Assembly (NCBI RefSeq): GCF_012927305.1
Contig: NZ_JABBGH010000003.1
Span: forward strand, 186,001-250,000
Direction: 5' to 3'
From: Hymenobacter polaris
Lineage (GTDB): Bacteria > Bacteroidota > Bacteroidia > Cytophagales > Hymenobacteraceae
DNA length: 64,000 nt
Shown piece after piece: positions 33,482 to 41,397 of this stretch. The position numbers were made by a program, and so were the translations under genes. Numbering within the stretch: position 1 is the stretch's first letter; every line of letters starts with the position of its first letter. The notes under the pieces are model-generated. The model was not told where the DNA came from and searched no databases. It was given only the letters and a program-made list of their open reading frames with translations.

Positions 33482-34747
33482 TCACTTAGCCCGAATAGCG
33501 ATAACCGGGTCAAGGTTGGCGGCCAGCACCGCCGGAATAATGCCCGCCAGTACCCCAATTAGCACCGATACCATAAGGCCAAGCGAGATGTTGCCCGCGC
33601 TCAGAAACAGCGTGAGGCTGTCTTGCGGCAGTAGGGTGATGAGCCACACCAAGAAAATGCCCGCCGCCCCGCCCAGCACGCACAGAAAAATGGCCTCGAA
33701 CAGGAATTGAAAGAGGATGAAGTAGTTCTTGGCCCCTAAGGACTTCTGGATGCCAATAAGGTTGGTGCGCTCGCGCACCGACACGAACATGATGTTGGCA
33801 ATGCCGAAGCCGCCCACCAGCATGGCAAACGAGCCAATAATGGCCCCCGCCACCCCAATAATGCTGAAGAGCTTGCTGATGGCGTCGGCCACCATTTCGG
33901 GCCGATTGAGGGCGAAGCTGTCTTCCTCGCGGGGCTTGAGGCCGCGGATGCTGCGCATATCGCCGCGCATCTCGGCCTCCAGGTTCAGCAGGCCGGGGTC
34001 GTCGTCGCGGCCCTTCACGGCGAGCTGGGGCGAGGGCCCGCTCATGCCGGTGCTGCTCAGGGCGTAGATGGTGGCGAAGGCGTTGTAGGGAATCAGGCAA
34101 TTGGCGTCGTTGCTAGGGGTGCCGAGCAGGTTTTTGCCCTCCTCCTTCATGGTGCCAATGATGGTGAAGTAGCGCCCGTGCGTTTTAAACTGCCGCCCCA
34201 CCGCGCCGCCCTGTGGAAACAGATTTTTGGCAATGGTGGCCCCCACGATGGCCACCGGCCGGCCAGCTTCCGTTTCTTGCGGCGTGAAGTAGCGGCCTAG
34301 CTCGATGGGTACGCTCGATACGTTGCGGTAGTCGTAGCTAACGCCCTGCAAGGCGCAGTCGCTCACCGAGTTGGTGCCGGCCTTGAGCGTGTTGCCGCCC
34401 TTGGCCACAAAAATGGCCACCCCGTTTTGGCTGCTGGCGGGCAGCATGCGCTGCAGCAGCCGAAACTCGCGCGCCGTGGGCACCGGCCGGTTGAAGTACT
34501 TCCACCAGGGGTTGTTGGGGGCAAACACCCAGGGCCACTTACCCACATAGATAACCTTGTCGCCCAAGAAGTTCATGCTGCTGCGCACGTTGGCTTCCAG
34601 CGAATCGACCACCATGAACACGGCGATGATGGAGAAGATGCCCACCGTGACGCCCAGCAGCGATAAGACGGTGCGCAGCAAATTGGTGCGCAGCGCCTGC
34701 CAGGCAAAGGCGAAGCTTTCGAGCACGAGGCGAAGGGTGAGGAACAT
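33482..34747 (-). CDS. MacB/FtsX-type ABC transporter permease
   Basis: 421 aa. An N-terminal membrane segment (ALRTNLLRTVLSLLGVTVGIFSIIAVFMVV) is followed by a large periplasmic MacB-PCD-type domain (about 45-275), and three membrane segments near the C-terminus (about 290-410) form the FtsX domain. Such permeases pair with an LolD/MacB ATPase for lipoprotein, antibiotic or siderophore export; no ATPase gene is in the window. The ATG is at 34747. Confidence 0.9.
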   Translation of the reverse strand: MFLTLRLVLESFAFAWQALRTNLLRTVLSLLGVTVGIFSIIAVFMVVDSLEANVRSSMNFLGDKVIYVGKWPWVFAPNNPWWKYFNRPVPTAREFRLLQRMLPASSQNGVAIFVAKGGNTLKAGTNSVSDCALQGVSYDYRNVSSVPIELGRYFTPQETEAGRPVAIVGATIAKNLFPQGGAVGRQFKTHGRYFTIIGTMKEEGKNLLGTPSNDANCLIPYNAFATIYALSSTGMSGPSPQLAVKGRDDDPGLLNLEAEMRGDMRSIRGLKPREEDSFALNRPEMVADAISKLFSIIGVAGAIIGSFAMLVGGFGIANIMFVSVRERTNLIGIQKSLGAKNYFILFQFLFEAIFLCVLGGAAGIFLVWLITLLPQDSLTLFLSAGNISLGLMVSVLIGVLAGIIPAVLAANLDPVIAIRAK

Positions 34748-34779
34748 AGCCGGGAAGCAGAGAGAATACCGTCAACAAA

Positions 34780-34872
34780 GAACGTCATGCTGCGCTTGTC
34801 GCCGCCATCGCTGCCCAACAACCCTAGGGGCGCGGTAGCGGTGCTGCGGCAGGCAAATGTCAGATGAGCAAA
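34780..34872. repeat. Degenerate palindromic repeat, copy 7
   Basis: Recognisable but decayed: GAACGTCATGCTGCGCTTGTCG at the left and GGCGCGGTAGCGGTGCTGCGG at the right, with loss of most of the inner GAAGCATCTCTACC block and part of the outer right arm. It lies between the divergent MacB-like gene and queA. Confidence 0.65.
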
Positions 34873-34961
34873 ACCACTTTGTGCGCGGGTTCAATCGCGC
34901 CAGCTGAGCATTTCATTACAGCGCCAACTCTCACCTCATCAACAATCTACCCGAAAAGCCG

Positions 34962-34969
34962 TACCTTTG
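34962..34969 (+). promoter_or_regulatory. -7 element TACCTTTG for queA
   Basis: Exact TAnnTTTG match 49 bp upstream of the queA ATG. The same octamer precedes pheS and the E1 gene. Confidence 0.6.
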
Positions 34970-35010
34970 CCCCCCGAATTTTCGGTAACTTCCCCCTAGT
35001 ACTGCCCCTC

Positions 35011-36066
35011 ATGGCGATGAAACTGCATGAGTTCAAGTTTGAACTCCCCGAAGAGCTGATTGCCACGCATCCGGCTCGCCACCGCGACGAGTCGCGCCTG
35101 ATGGTGGTGAACCGCGCCACCGGCCAGATTGAGCACAAGCAATTTAAGGACATCCTCGACTATTTTGTGGAGGGCGATGTCTTTGTTTTCAACGACACTA
35201 AAGTGTTTCCGGCCCGCATGTACGGGCAAAAGGAGCGCACGGGCGCCCAGATTGAGGTGTTTTTGCTGCGCGAGCTAAATAAAGAAGGCCGCCTGTGGGA
35301 CGTGCTGGTGGACCCGGCCCGTAAAATTCGGGTGGGCAACAAGCTTTACTTCGGCGAGTCTGACATCGTGGCCGAGGTCATTGACAATACCACCTCGCGG
35401 GGCCGCACCATCAAGTTCTTGTTCGACGGCACCGACGAGGAGTTCCGCAAGGCCCTCTACGAACTGGGCGAAACGCCGGTGCCCAAGGATGTGCTGAAGC
35501 GCGAAACCGAGCCCGCCGACAAGGAGCGCTACCAAACCATCTTTGCCGAGCACATTGGCGCCGTGGCGGCCCCGAGCGCCGGCCTGCACTTCTCGCGTGA
35601 GGTGATGAAGCGCATGGAAATCAAGGGCGTGGAGAAGGCGTTCGTAACCCTGCACGTGGGCCTGGGCACCTACCGCAACGTGGACGTGGAAGACCTAACC
35701 AAGCACCGCATGGACTCGGAGCAGTTCTTCGTGAACGCGGAGGCCGTGCGGGTGGTCAACAAGTCGATTGACGCCAAGAAGCAGGTGTGCGCCATCGGCA
35801 CTACTTCGCTGCGCGCCCTCGATGCCTCGGTGTCGGCCAGCAGCCGCATCAAGGTCACGTCGGGCTGGAACGACAAATTCATCTACCCGCCCTACGACTT
35901 CAAGATTGCCAACTCGCTGCTGACCAACTTCCACCTGCCCGAAAGCACGCTGGTGATGATGGCCTCGGCCTTCGCCGGCTACAAGCTGCTGATGGAAGCC
36001 TACCAGGAAGCCATTAAGGAGAAGTACCGCTTCTTCGCCTTCGGCGACGCCATGCTCATCCTGTAA
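35011..36066 (+). CDS. queA: S-adenosylmethionine:tRNA ribosyltransferase-isomerase
   Basis: 351 aa, usual length. It transfers the ribosyl part of SAM to preQ1 in tRNA to make epoxyqueuosine. Motifs: LIATHPARHRDESRLMVV, VFVFNDTKVFPARMYG, HIGAVAAPSAGLHFSREVM, FVTLHVGLGTYRNV and LLTNFHLPESTLVMMASAFAG. ATG 35011 (MAMKLHEFKFELPEELIA) is chosen; the frame is open to 34864 but the promoter element lies inside that part. A terminator follows. Confidence 0.97.
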   Translation: MAMKLHEFKFELPEELIATHPARHRDESRLMVVNRATGQIEHKQFKDILDYFVEGDVFVFNDTKVFPARMYGQKERTGAQIEVFLLRELNKEGRLWDVLVDPARKIRVGNKLYFGESDIVAEVIDNTTSRGRTIKFLFDGTDEEFRKALYELGETPVPKDVLKRETEPADKERYQTIFAEHIGAVAAPSAGLHFSREVMKRMEIKGVEKAFVTLHVGLGTYRNVDVEDLTKHRMDSEQFFVNAEAVRVVNKSIDAKKQVCAIGTTSLRALDASVSASSRIKVTSGWNDKFIYPPYDFKIANSLLTNFHLPESTLVMMASAFAGYKLLMEAYQEAIKEKYRFFAFGDAMLIL

Positions 36067-36088
36067 GCTGGTGAGCTGATGATTTACT

Positions 36089-36127
36089 AAATGGCCCGGC
36101 TGCTTTCTTAGCGGCCGGGCCATTTTT
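36089..36127 (+). terminator. Rho-independent terminator after queA
   Basis: Hairpin AATGGCCCGGCTGC / GCGGCCGGGCCATT with an eight-base loop and a U-rich tail. Confidence 0.88.
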
Positions 36128-36187
36128 GCGTTTGGGCGCTTTCTTGCGCTGCTAGGCCCTAGGCCCCTTCTTGCCAATTACTCGCTC

Positions 36188-36937
36188 ATGCCGCCTACCT
36201 TCCCGCCCCCAGCCGACAACTCACTACCGCATCCATTCACCAGCTCACCGCTGCCCCGCTACGCCGTGTTGGTGGCGGGCGGCAGCGGCCTGCGCATGGG
36301 CGCCGACCGGCCCAAGCAGTTTTTGCTGCTGCGCGGCGAGCCGGTGCTGCTGCACACGCTGCGGCGCTTTGCCGCGCCCGCGCTGGCCGTGGCCGAGCTG
36401 GTGGTGGTGCTGCCCTTCGACCAGGTAGCGTACTGGCAAGAGCTGGCGGCGGGCTACCCCGCCGTGCCGCCCCACCGCGTAGTAGTGGGCGGCGCCACCC
36501 GCTGGGCTTCGGTGAAGGCGGGGCTGGCGGCGCTGCCCACTGCACCGCCCAGCGGCGCGTTGGTGGCCGTGCACGATGGGGTGCGCCCGCTGGTGCCCCT
36601 AGGGGTGGTGGAGGCCGCCTACCAGGCGGCAGCCACGCACCGGGCCGTGGCCGTGGCCGTGCCGCCCAAAGACTCGGTGCGCCTGCTGGGCGCCGCCGGC
36701 TCGTCGCCGCTCGACCGCCGCCGCCTGCGCCTCATGCAAACGCCCCAAACCTTCGACCTCGACCTGCTGCGCCGCGCCTACCGCTTGCCCGAGCTGCCCA
36801 CCTTCACCGACGACGCCAGCGTGGTCGATGACCTCTGCCCCGTACACTTGGTGGAGGGCGACTACCGCAACCTCAAAATCACCACCCCCGAGGACCTGCT
36901 GCTGGCCGAATCACTGATTAGCACGGATTTTAGCTGA
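36188..36937 (+). CDS. ispD: 2-C-methyl-D-erythritol 4-phosphate cytidylyltransferase
   Basis: 249 aa enzyme of the MEP isoprenoid pathway. YAVLVAGGSGLRMGADRPKQFL is the nucleotide-binding signature (with the usual Arg and Lys residues); VAVHDGVRPLVPLGVV, VPPKDSVR, LMQTPQTFDLDLLRRAY, FTDDASVVD and NLKITTPEDLLLAESL follow. The N-terminus is 22 residues longer than usual, Pro-rich. The last nine residues (SLISTDFS region) and the stop lie inside the long inverted repeat that begins at 36908, so the C-terminus has been reshaped by the repeat. Confidence 0.95.
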   Translation: MPPTFPPPADNSLPHPFTSSPLPRYAVLVAGGSGLRMGADRPKQFLLLRGEPVLLHTLRRFAAPALAVAELVVVLPFDQVAYWQELAAGYPAVPPHRVVVGGATRWASVKAGLAALPTAPPSGALVAVHDGVRPLVPLGVVEAAYQAAATHRAVAVAVPPKDSVRLLGAAGSSPLDRRRLRLMQTPQTFDLDLLRRAYRLPELPTFTDDASVVDDLCPVHLVEGDYRNLKITTPEDLLLAESLISTDFS

Positions 36938-37105
36938 TTGCACGGATTTTGTGGACGATTGCCCTAGGGGTATCGCCCATTTTTCACCCGTAAGCTGCAC
37001 ATAAAAAAGGCGGTTACGTAACCGCCTTTTTCTTTGTCAACAACCCCTAAGGCAATCGTTCACAAAATCCGTGCAATCAGCTAAAATCCGTGCTAATCAG
37101 TGATT
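36908..37105. repeat. Long inverted repeat that ends both convergent genes, with nested terminator
   Basis: 63-bp arms (36908-36970 and 37043-37105) identical at 61 positions. Each arm has AATCACTGATTAGCACGGAT, AGCTGATTGCACGGATTTTG and a CCNTAGGGGT end. The left arm encodes the last residues and TGA stop of ispD; the right arm provides the TAA stop of the lipoprotein gene on the other strand. A terminator lies between the arms. Same plan as 5338-5550. Confidence 0.93.
37002..37031. terminator. Bidirectional terminator between ispD and the lipoprotein gene
   Basis: Perfect palindrome AAAAAGGCGGTTAC/GTAACCGCCTTTTT at the centre of the long inverted repeat. Confidence 0.9.
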
Positions 37106-37982
37106 AGCGGAGCGTGATGGTGCGGGTTACGCCATTTACGGTGACGCTGGCGGTGTTGTCGCAGGCTTGGGTGTTGCTGGGGTCGTAGTCGAGCAGTAGG
37201 GTGCTGCCGGGCGTATTGGTGATGCTAAGGGTGCCGTGCACGTAGTACTTGAGGCAGTCGCCGCGCTTAAGGAGCGGGGTTTGGATGAGGGTGGTATAGC
37301 CAACGCCCTTGCGGTTGGTGCCTTGGGCGGCGCCACTCACGCTGTAGGCATCGTCGAGGGTGGTGGCCGTGCCGTAGCCGGCGGTGCGGGTGAAGGTCCA
37401 GCTGGCGGTCCAGGCGTGGGTGCCGCCGCCGTTGGCCGCCGCGTAGATGATGCTGGCGCTGGGCACGCTCACCGAAAACGAGCCGCTGCCCAGGTCGGTG
37501 AACACGCGGGTGGCGGTGTGCTGGTTGTCGTTGACGAAGTACTCTTTGCGCGTGACCACGGCCCCGGCGCGGCGGGTGTTGCCGTTGTCGGTGGTGAACT
37601 GCACCAGGATTTGGCCACGGCGGTAGCGCCCATCGGGGCACAGGCAATTGGTGGGGCCAAAGTCGATGGTGAGCAGGCGCAGGCTAGCGTTGTAGGTGCG
37701 GGTGGCGCAGGAGCCGAAGCGGGCGCGGAAGTCGGCATCGGGGCTGGTATAATCGGTGCCGCTGGTTTCGGGGTTGGCGCTGCCGGCGCTGGCCGCCGCC
37801 GGGCTGATGGCGCGCACGGCCTCGGTGCTTAAGGCCATTTCGGCGTTGGCGTCGCTGCGGTCGGTGGCCGTGGTAATGTCCTCCGTGGGCGTTTCGGTGG
37901 TTTTGCGGCAGCTGGCAGTCAGGAGCAGGCCGCTGGCGAGGGCGGTGTAGACTAAAGAGCGGAGGGAATAGGTGGCGTACAT
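37104..37982 (-). CDS. Hypothetical lipoprotein
   Basis: 292 aa with a lipobox LTASC (Cys25) and a Thr/Ser/Asp-rich linker, then a beta-rich domain with regular Ser/Thr/Gly spacing and several conserved-looking Cys residues (FGSCATRTYN, FGPTNCLCPDGRYRRGQI, GDCLKYYVHG, TQACDNTASV). These resemble surface or outer-membrane lipoproteins of Bacteroidota, but I know no named family. Starts with ATG; its stop is in the inverted repeat. Confidence 0.75.
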   Translation of the reverse strand: MYATYSLRSLVYTALASGLLLTASCRKTTETPTEDITTATDRSDANAEMALSTEAVRAISPAAASAGSANPETSGTDYTSPDADFRARFGSCATRTYNASLRLLTIDFGPTNCLCPDGRYRRGQILVQFTTDNGNTRRAGAVVTRKEYFVNDNQHTATRVFTDLGSGSFSVSVPSASIIYAAANGGGTHAWTASWTFTRTAGYGTATTLDDAYSVSGAAQGTNRKGVGYTTLIQTPLLKRGDCLKYYVHGTLSITNTPGSTLLLDYDPSNTQACDNTASVTVNGVTRTITLR

Positions 37983-38244
37983 AAAAGCGGATTAATGAAG
38001 AGGTTAGCTTCAGTGAGAAGCCGTGCTGCGCCCCAGGTTTAAAGACTGCCCACTCTTTTTTTGAGAGAGGCCCTAGGCCTACTTTAGGTTAGTAAAGAAG
38101 TAAGGGTCAAATTTCCAGTTAGCCCTATGCTTCAGGTTTAGTTTCTGGGCTCTCGGTGCTGGCAGCTAACTAGCTCATTTACACTAAACTTCGGTCGAGT
38201 GGAGCACGTAAGCAACTAGGATAACTTACCCTATTCCTTTTCTG

Positions 38245-38919
38245 ATGAAGACCTTTCTTTTGCCGCTGGCCAGCGCCGGCCTCCTGCTGTTTACGGCTTG
38301 CAGCACCTCTACCACCTCCGATACTGCTGCCTCCGGCACTACAGACGCGGCTAGCTCCTCAACCATGAGCAGCGACTCGTCGGCCGGCAAAATGGGCAGC
38401 GCAATGGCCGCCGACTCGGGTAGCGCGATGAGCGGCACGATGGCCGGCAATGGCGCCGCTGACCCCAACGGCCCCACCGCCCCGCACGCCAACGACGCCG
38501 AGTTTATGCAGTCGGCGGCTCATTCTGACCAGAACGAGATGCAGCTCAGCAAGCTGGCACTCAGCAAAGGCGTATCGGGCAAGGTGAAGGCCTACGCCAA
38601 CCAGATGATTGCCGACCATACCAAGAGCACGGCTAACCTGAAACCCATCGCCGCCAAGGCTGGCGTAACGCTGCCTACCGACATGGACGCCGACCACCAA
38701 GCCATGCTGCCAGCCATGCAAAAGCTGTCGGGCAAGGAGTTTGAAACCAAGTATGTGCAGCAAATGGTGGCCGACCACCAAAAAACGGCCAACACCCTGA
38801 AGGCTCACCAGACAATGACCAAGAACGCTGCCTTGCAAAACTGGATTACCACCACGCTGCCCGTAGTAGAAGGCCACTTATCGATGGCGCAGCAGGATAG
38901 CAAGACGATGACCATGTAA
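38245..38919 (+). CDS. DUF4142 predicted lipoprotein (first of a tandem pair)
   Basis: 224 aa. The signal peptide ends in a lipobox, LFTACSTS (Cys15), then a Ser/Ala/Gly/Met-rich linker. The DUF4142 helical bundle covers about residues 85-224 (DAEFMQSAAHSDQNEMQLSKLAL, KAYANQMIADHTKSTANLKPIA, YVQQMVADHQKTANTLKAHQT). The domain is ferritin-like in shape; its function is unknown. A second DUF4142 gene follows 57 bp on. Confidence 0.88.
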   Translation: MKTFLLPLASAGLLLFTACSTSTTSDTAASGTTDAASSSTMSSDSSAGKMGSAMAADSGSAMSGTMAGNGAADPNGPTAPHANDAEFMQSAAHSDQNEMQLSKLALSKGVSGKVKAYANQMIADHTKSTANLKPIAAKAGVTLPTDMDADHQAMLPAMQKLSGKEFETKYVQQMVADHQKTANTLKAHQTMTKNAALQNWITTTLPVVEGHLSMAQQDSKTMTM

Positions 38920-38976
38920 GGCAAACCTGCGTATACTGCTCACCCTTAGCATATACCACCCTAACCTTACCTCACG

Positions 38977-39585
38977 ATGAAAAGCTTGTTTTTAAATGGT
39001 TTGTGGGCTGCCGCCTTTTTGGCAGGCACCGCCGCCTGCAACTCCAACCCCGATTCGGTGAAGGACGCGCAGGCCGTGAACGAGAAAAAGATTGAGGCCG
39101 GCACTCCCGACTCGACTTCGGCCGGCAGCGACCTGAAAGATGCCCGCGAATACGACACTGAGTTTATGACCAAGGCGGCCAGCGGGGGCATGCTGGAGGT
39201 GCAGCTAGGCCAGGCCGTGGCCAAAAACGCCGTATCGCCCCAGGCAAAGGACATTGCCAACCGCATGGTAACCGACCACACCAAGGCCAACGACGAGCTA
39301 AAGGCCCTGGCCGCTAAAATGAACGTAACCCTGCCCACGACACTCGGCAACGACGCGCAAAGCACCTACAAGGACGTGACCGAGAAAAAGGGCGTGGCGA
39401 TGGACAAGGAGTACGTGAGCAAGATGGAAAGCGACCACAAGGACGACATCAAGGCCTACGAAGAAGCCTCAACTAAGGCCGCTTCGCCGGAGCTGCGCGC
39501 CTTTGCGGCCAAAACCCTGCCCACGCTACGCGAGCACCTGACCATGATTGAGAAAGACAAGCCCGCTATTGAGGCGCTGAAATAA
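38977..39585 (+). CDS. DUF4142 predicted lipoprotein (second of a tandem pair)
   Basis: 202 aa with lipobox GTAACNSNP (Cys20) and a DUF4142 domain (YDTEFMTKAASGGMLEVQLGQ, DIANRMVTDHTKANDELKALA, YVSKMESDHKDDIKAYEEAS). It is clearly related to the gene before it but diverged beyond simple recent duplication. A strong terminator follows, so the two form a short operon. Expression under stress is suggested for some relatives but cannot be read here. Confidence 0.88.
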   Translation: MKSLFLNGLWAAAFLAGTAACNSNPDSVKDAQAVNEKKIEAGTPDSTSAGSDLKDAREYDTEFMTKAASGGMLEVQLGQAVAKNAVSPQAKDIANRMVTDHTKANDELKALAAKMNVTLPTTLGNDAQSTYKDVTEKKGVAMDKEYVSKMESDHKDDIKAYEEASTKAASPELRAFAAKTLPTLREHLTMIEKDKPAIEALK

Positions 39586-39609
39586 GCGCTGGTAGTCTGC
39601 TCTGTAAGC

Positions 39610-39648
39610 AAAAAGCCGCCCCCAGTTTTATTGGGGGCGGCTTTTTTT
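39610..39648 (+). terminator. Rho-independent terminator after the DUF4142 pair
   Basis: AAAAAGCCGCCCCCA / TGGGGGCGGCTTTTTTT with a seven-base loop; works in both directions for the convergent gene at 39667. Confidence 0.92.
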
Positions 39649-39666
39649 AGCTGGGTAGCCTAGCGG

Positions 39667-40020
39667 TTATTTGGCTGCCAGCGTTTCGCCGGCCTCACTG
39701 AGGCGGATGCCCATGTGCGAAGCATTGTAGGTGCAGGCGCCATCCTGAATGAGCAACAGCTGGGGCGACTCGTGGCGCACGCCAAAAGTCTCGGCCACCT
39801 GGGCCGAGAGGGGGCGGTAGCGCAGCAGGTCGAGGTAATAAATCTGCGTATCGGCCGGCAGCGAGTTGTCGGGCCACTGGCGCTCGAGCTTGGCTTTGGC
39901 TGCCGCGCTTATCGAGCAGGTGGTGCTGTGCTTAAAAATGAGCACTGGGTGCTCGTGCGAGGCCTGCGCAATGTCTTGCAATTGGTCGGACTGGGTGAGG
40001 GGAAGCCAGGGAGTAGCCAT
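39667..40020 (-). CDS. ytxJ: YtxJ-type bacillithiol-system thiol protein
   Basis: 117 aa thioredoxin-like protein with FKHSTTCSIS around residues 29-38, the motif of the YtxJ (BrxC-like) family, where a single Cys forms a mixed disulfide with bacillithiol. YYLDLLRYRPLSAQVAETFGVRHESPQLLLI is the conserved beta-alpha core with a cis-Pro. bshC, which completes bacillithiol synthesis, lies in the same window at 56202. No obvious operon partner. Confidence 0.88.
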   Translation of the reverse strand: MATPWLPLTQSDQLQDIAQASHEHPVLIFKHSTTCSISAAAKAKLERQWPDNSLPADTQIYYLDLLRYRPLSAQVAETFGVRHESPQLLLIQDGACTYNASHMGIRLSEAGETLAAK

Positions 40021-40086
40021 AACTAGGAGCGGGATTAGCTTAAATGAAAGCCACTTAGAAGGGTGACTGAAGTAGTAACTGTAAAA

Positions 40087-40386
40087 TCAGGGGGTGGGTT
40101 CGGTTTTGGGGCTGCGGCGCAGGCTAGGCAGTTTTAAGCCAGCCCGGCGCTTGCCTTCATCGGGGCGGGTGTTGGCGGTGCCAGGCGGGCCGGCGGCACT
40201 GCCCCGCTTGAGCTGCTGGCGCGTTACGGTGAGGTGCGACTCCTTGTAGGGCACGTTGGCTTGCTGGGCCTCGCGCAGGGCCCGGCGGTTGGCCGCGCGC
40301 TGCTGGGCGGGGTTGCTGGGCGCAATTTGGGCCACGGCGGAGCTAGCTAGCAGCAGGGCCAAGGCGCAGAGTAAGGGCTTAGGCAT
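40087..40386 (-). CDS. Small secreted basic protein
   Basis: 99 aa with a signal peptide (MPKPLLCALALLLASSAVAQ) and a basic, Pro/Arg-rich tail without predicted fold. I do not recognise it. It lies 16 bp downstream of the Pro-rich lipoprotein on the same strand. Confidence 0.6.
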   Translation of the reverse strand: MPKPLLCALALLLASSAVAQIAPSNPAQQRAANRRALREAQQANVPYKESHLTVTRQQLKRGSAAGPPGTANTRPDEGKRRAGLKLPSLRRSPKTEPTP

Positions 40387-40402
40387 GGTAAAGGCGCGGG
40401 TA

Positions 40403-41185
40403 TTAGTTGCCGCTGCCGGGCGGCTGGGTGGGGTCGGGCTTGGGCGCCTTGGGCGCTTTTTTAGCTTTCTTTTCCTTCGTAGGTTTTTCCGGCGCGGCCT
40501 GGGCAGGCGTGGGCTCGTCGGCCGGCGCGGTGGTAGGCGCCGCGTGCGGAGTACGGGGCTTGGGGGTGGCTTTGGCCGGGCGGGGCGCTGGCGCTTTAGC
40601 CGCCGACCGGGGCAGCGGGGTTTTGCTGGCGTTGGCGGCCGGGGCGGGGGCCGGCTGCGTGGGGTCGGGAGCTGGCGCGGGCTCGGCGGGCTCGGCGGGG
40701 GCCCTAGGCTCGGCGCCGCGCTTGCCGGGGTTTTTCGAGTGCTTGCGCATCTTGCGCTCGTCGCGGGTAGCAGCGGTGTGGGGCGGGGCGCTTAGGTCGT
40801 AGTGGTGCAGCTTGTTGCTATTCTGCTGCAGGCGCACCAGGGGGCTTTTCTTGAGTAGGCCTTGCTTGTCGTAAGTGGCGCGGGTGCCAGCCGGCAGCTC
40901 GCTGTAGGCCTTGCTGTTGCTGACCGAAGTGGGTACGGGGCTAGTACTCGGGGCTGCCCCGTCGGCGCTCGGGGTATCGTCGGCATCTGGGTTGGCAAGC
41001 GTTAGGCCCTTGTGGCGGGCTTTTTCGGCGGCGCGCAGTTTGGCTTTCGCCTCGGGCGTCATGGCGGGCGTGCCCAGGCGGTGCGGATGAAAGACGGAAT
41101 CGTAGACCGCGCAGCCGCTCAGGCCCAGGAGGCTCCCTAGGGCTAGCCACCCAACTATAACTCGATAAAATACAATAGAATACAT
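40403..41185 (-). CDS. Lipoprotein with long Pro/Ala/Lys-rich tail
   Basis: 260 aa from ATG 41185. Lipobox GLSGCAVYDS (about Cys25). Residues about 30-130 look moderately structured (MTPEAKAKLRAAEKARHKGL; AYSELPAGTRATYDKQGLLKKSPLVRL). The last 120 residues are a Pro-Ala-Pro and Lys/Thr-rich low-complexity tail, probably extended. Longer frames to 41287 start inside unrelated sequence. No function can be given. Confidence 0.7.
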   Translation of the reverse strand: MYSIVFYRVIVGWLALGSLLGLSGCAVYDSVFHPHRLGTPAMTPEAKAKLRAAEKARHKGLTLANPDADDTPSADGAAPSTSPVPTSVSNSKAYSELPAGTRATYDKQGLLKKSPLVRLQQNSNKLHHYDLSAPPHTAATRDERKMRKHSKNPGKRGAEPRAPAEPAEPAPAPDPTQPAPAPAANASKTPLPRSAAKAPAPRPAKATPKPRTPHAAPTTAPADEPTPAQAAPEKPTKEKKAKKAPKAPKPDPTQPPGSGN

Positions 41186-41397
41186 AACTAATAGCCTCAA
41201 TACACCACGAAAGTACAAGCCAGCTACTAGTATTGCTACAACGACTACCCGCCCCGCCGCGTTGCCGAGCGGCGAGGCGGCGCCCAATCTTTTTGGCAGC
41301 CAGCAGGCCCTGGCCTGGGCGGGGCAATAGCCACCGGAGCCGGCTGCCGCTGCGCGCCAAGCAGCCTTTACCGCTACCGGGCAGCAGTAAACGGCCG

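Noticed and set aside
40256..40802. Gly/Arg-rich plus-strand frames over the Pro-rich lipoprotein
   Set aside because: They are reverse complements of a Pro/Ala/Lys-rich tail and have no independent support.
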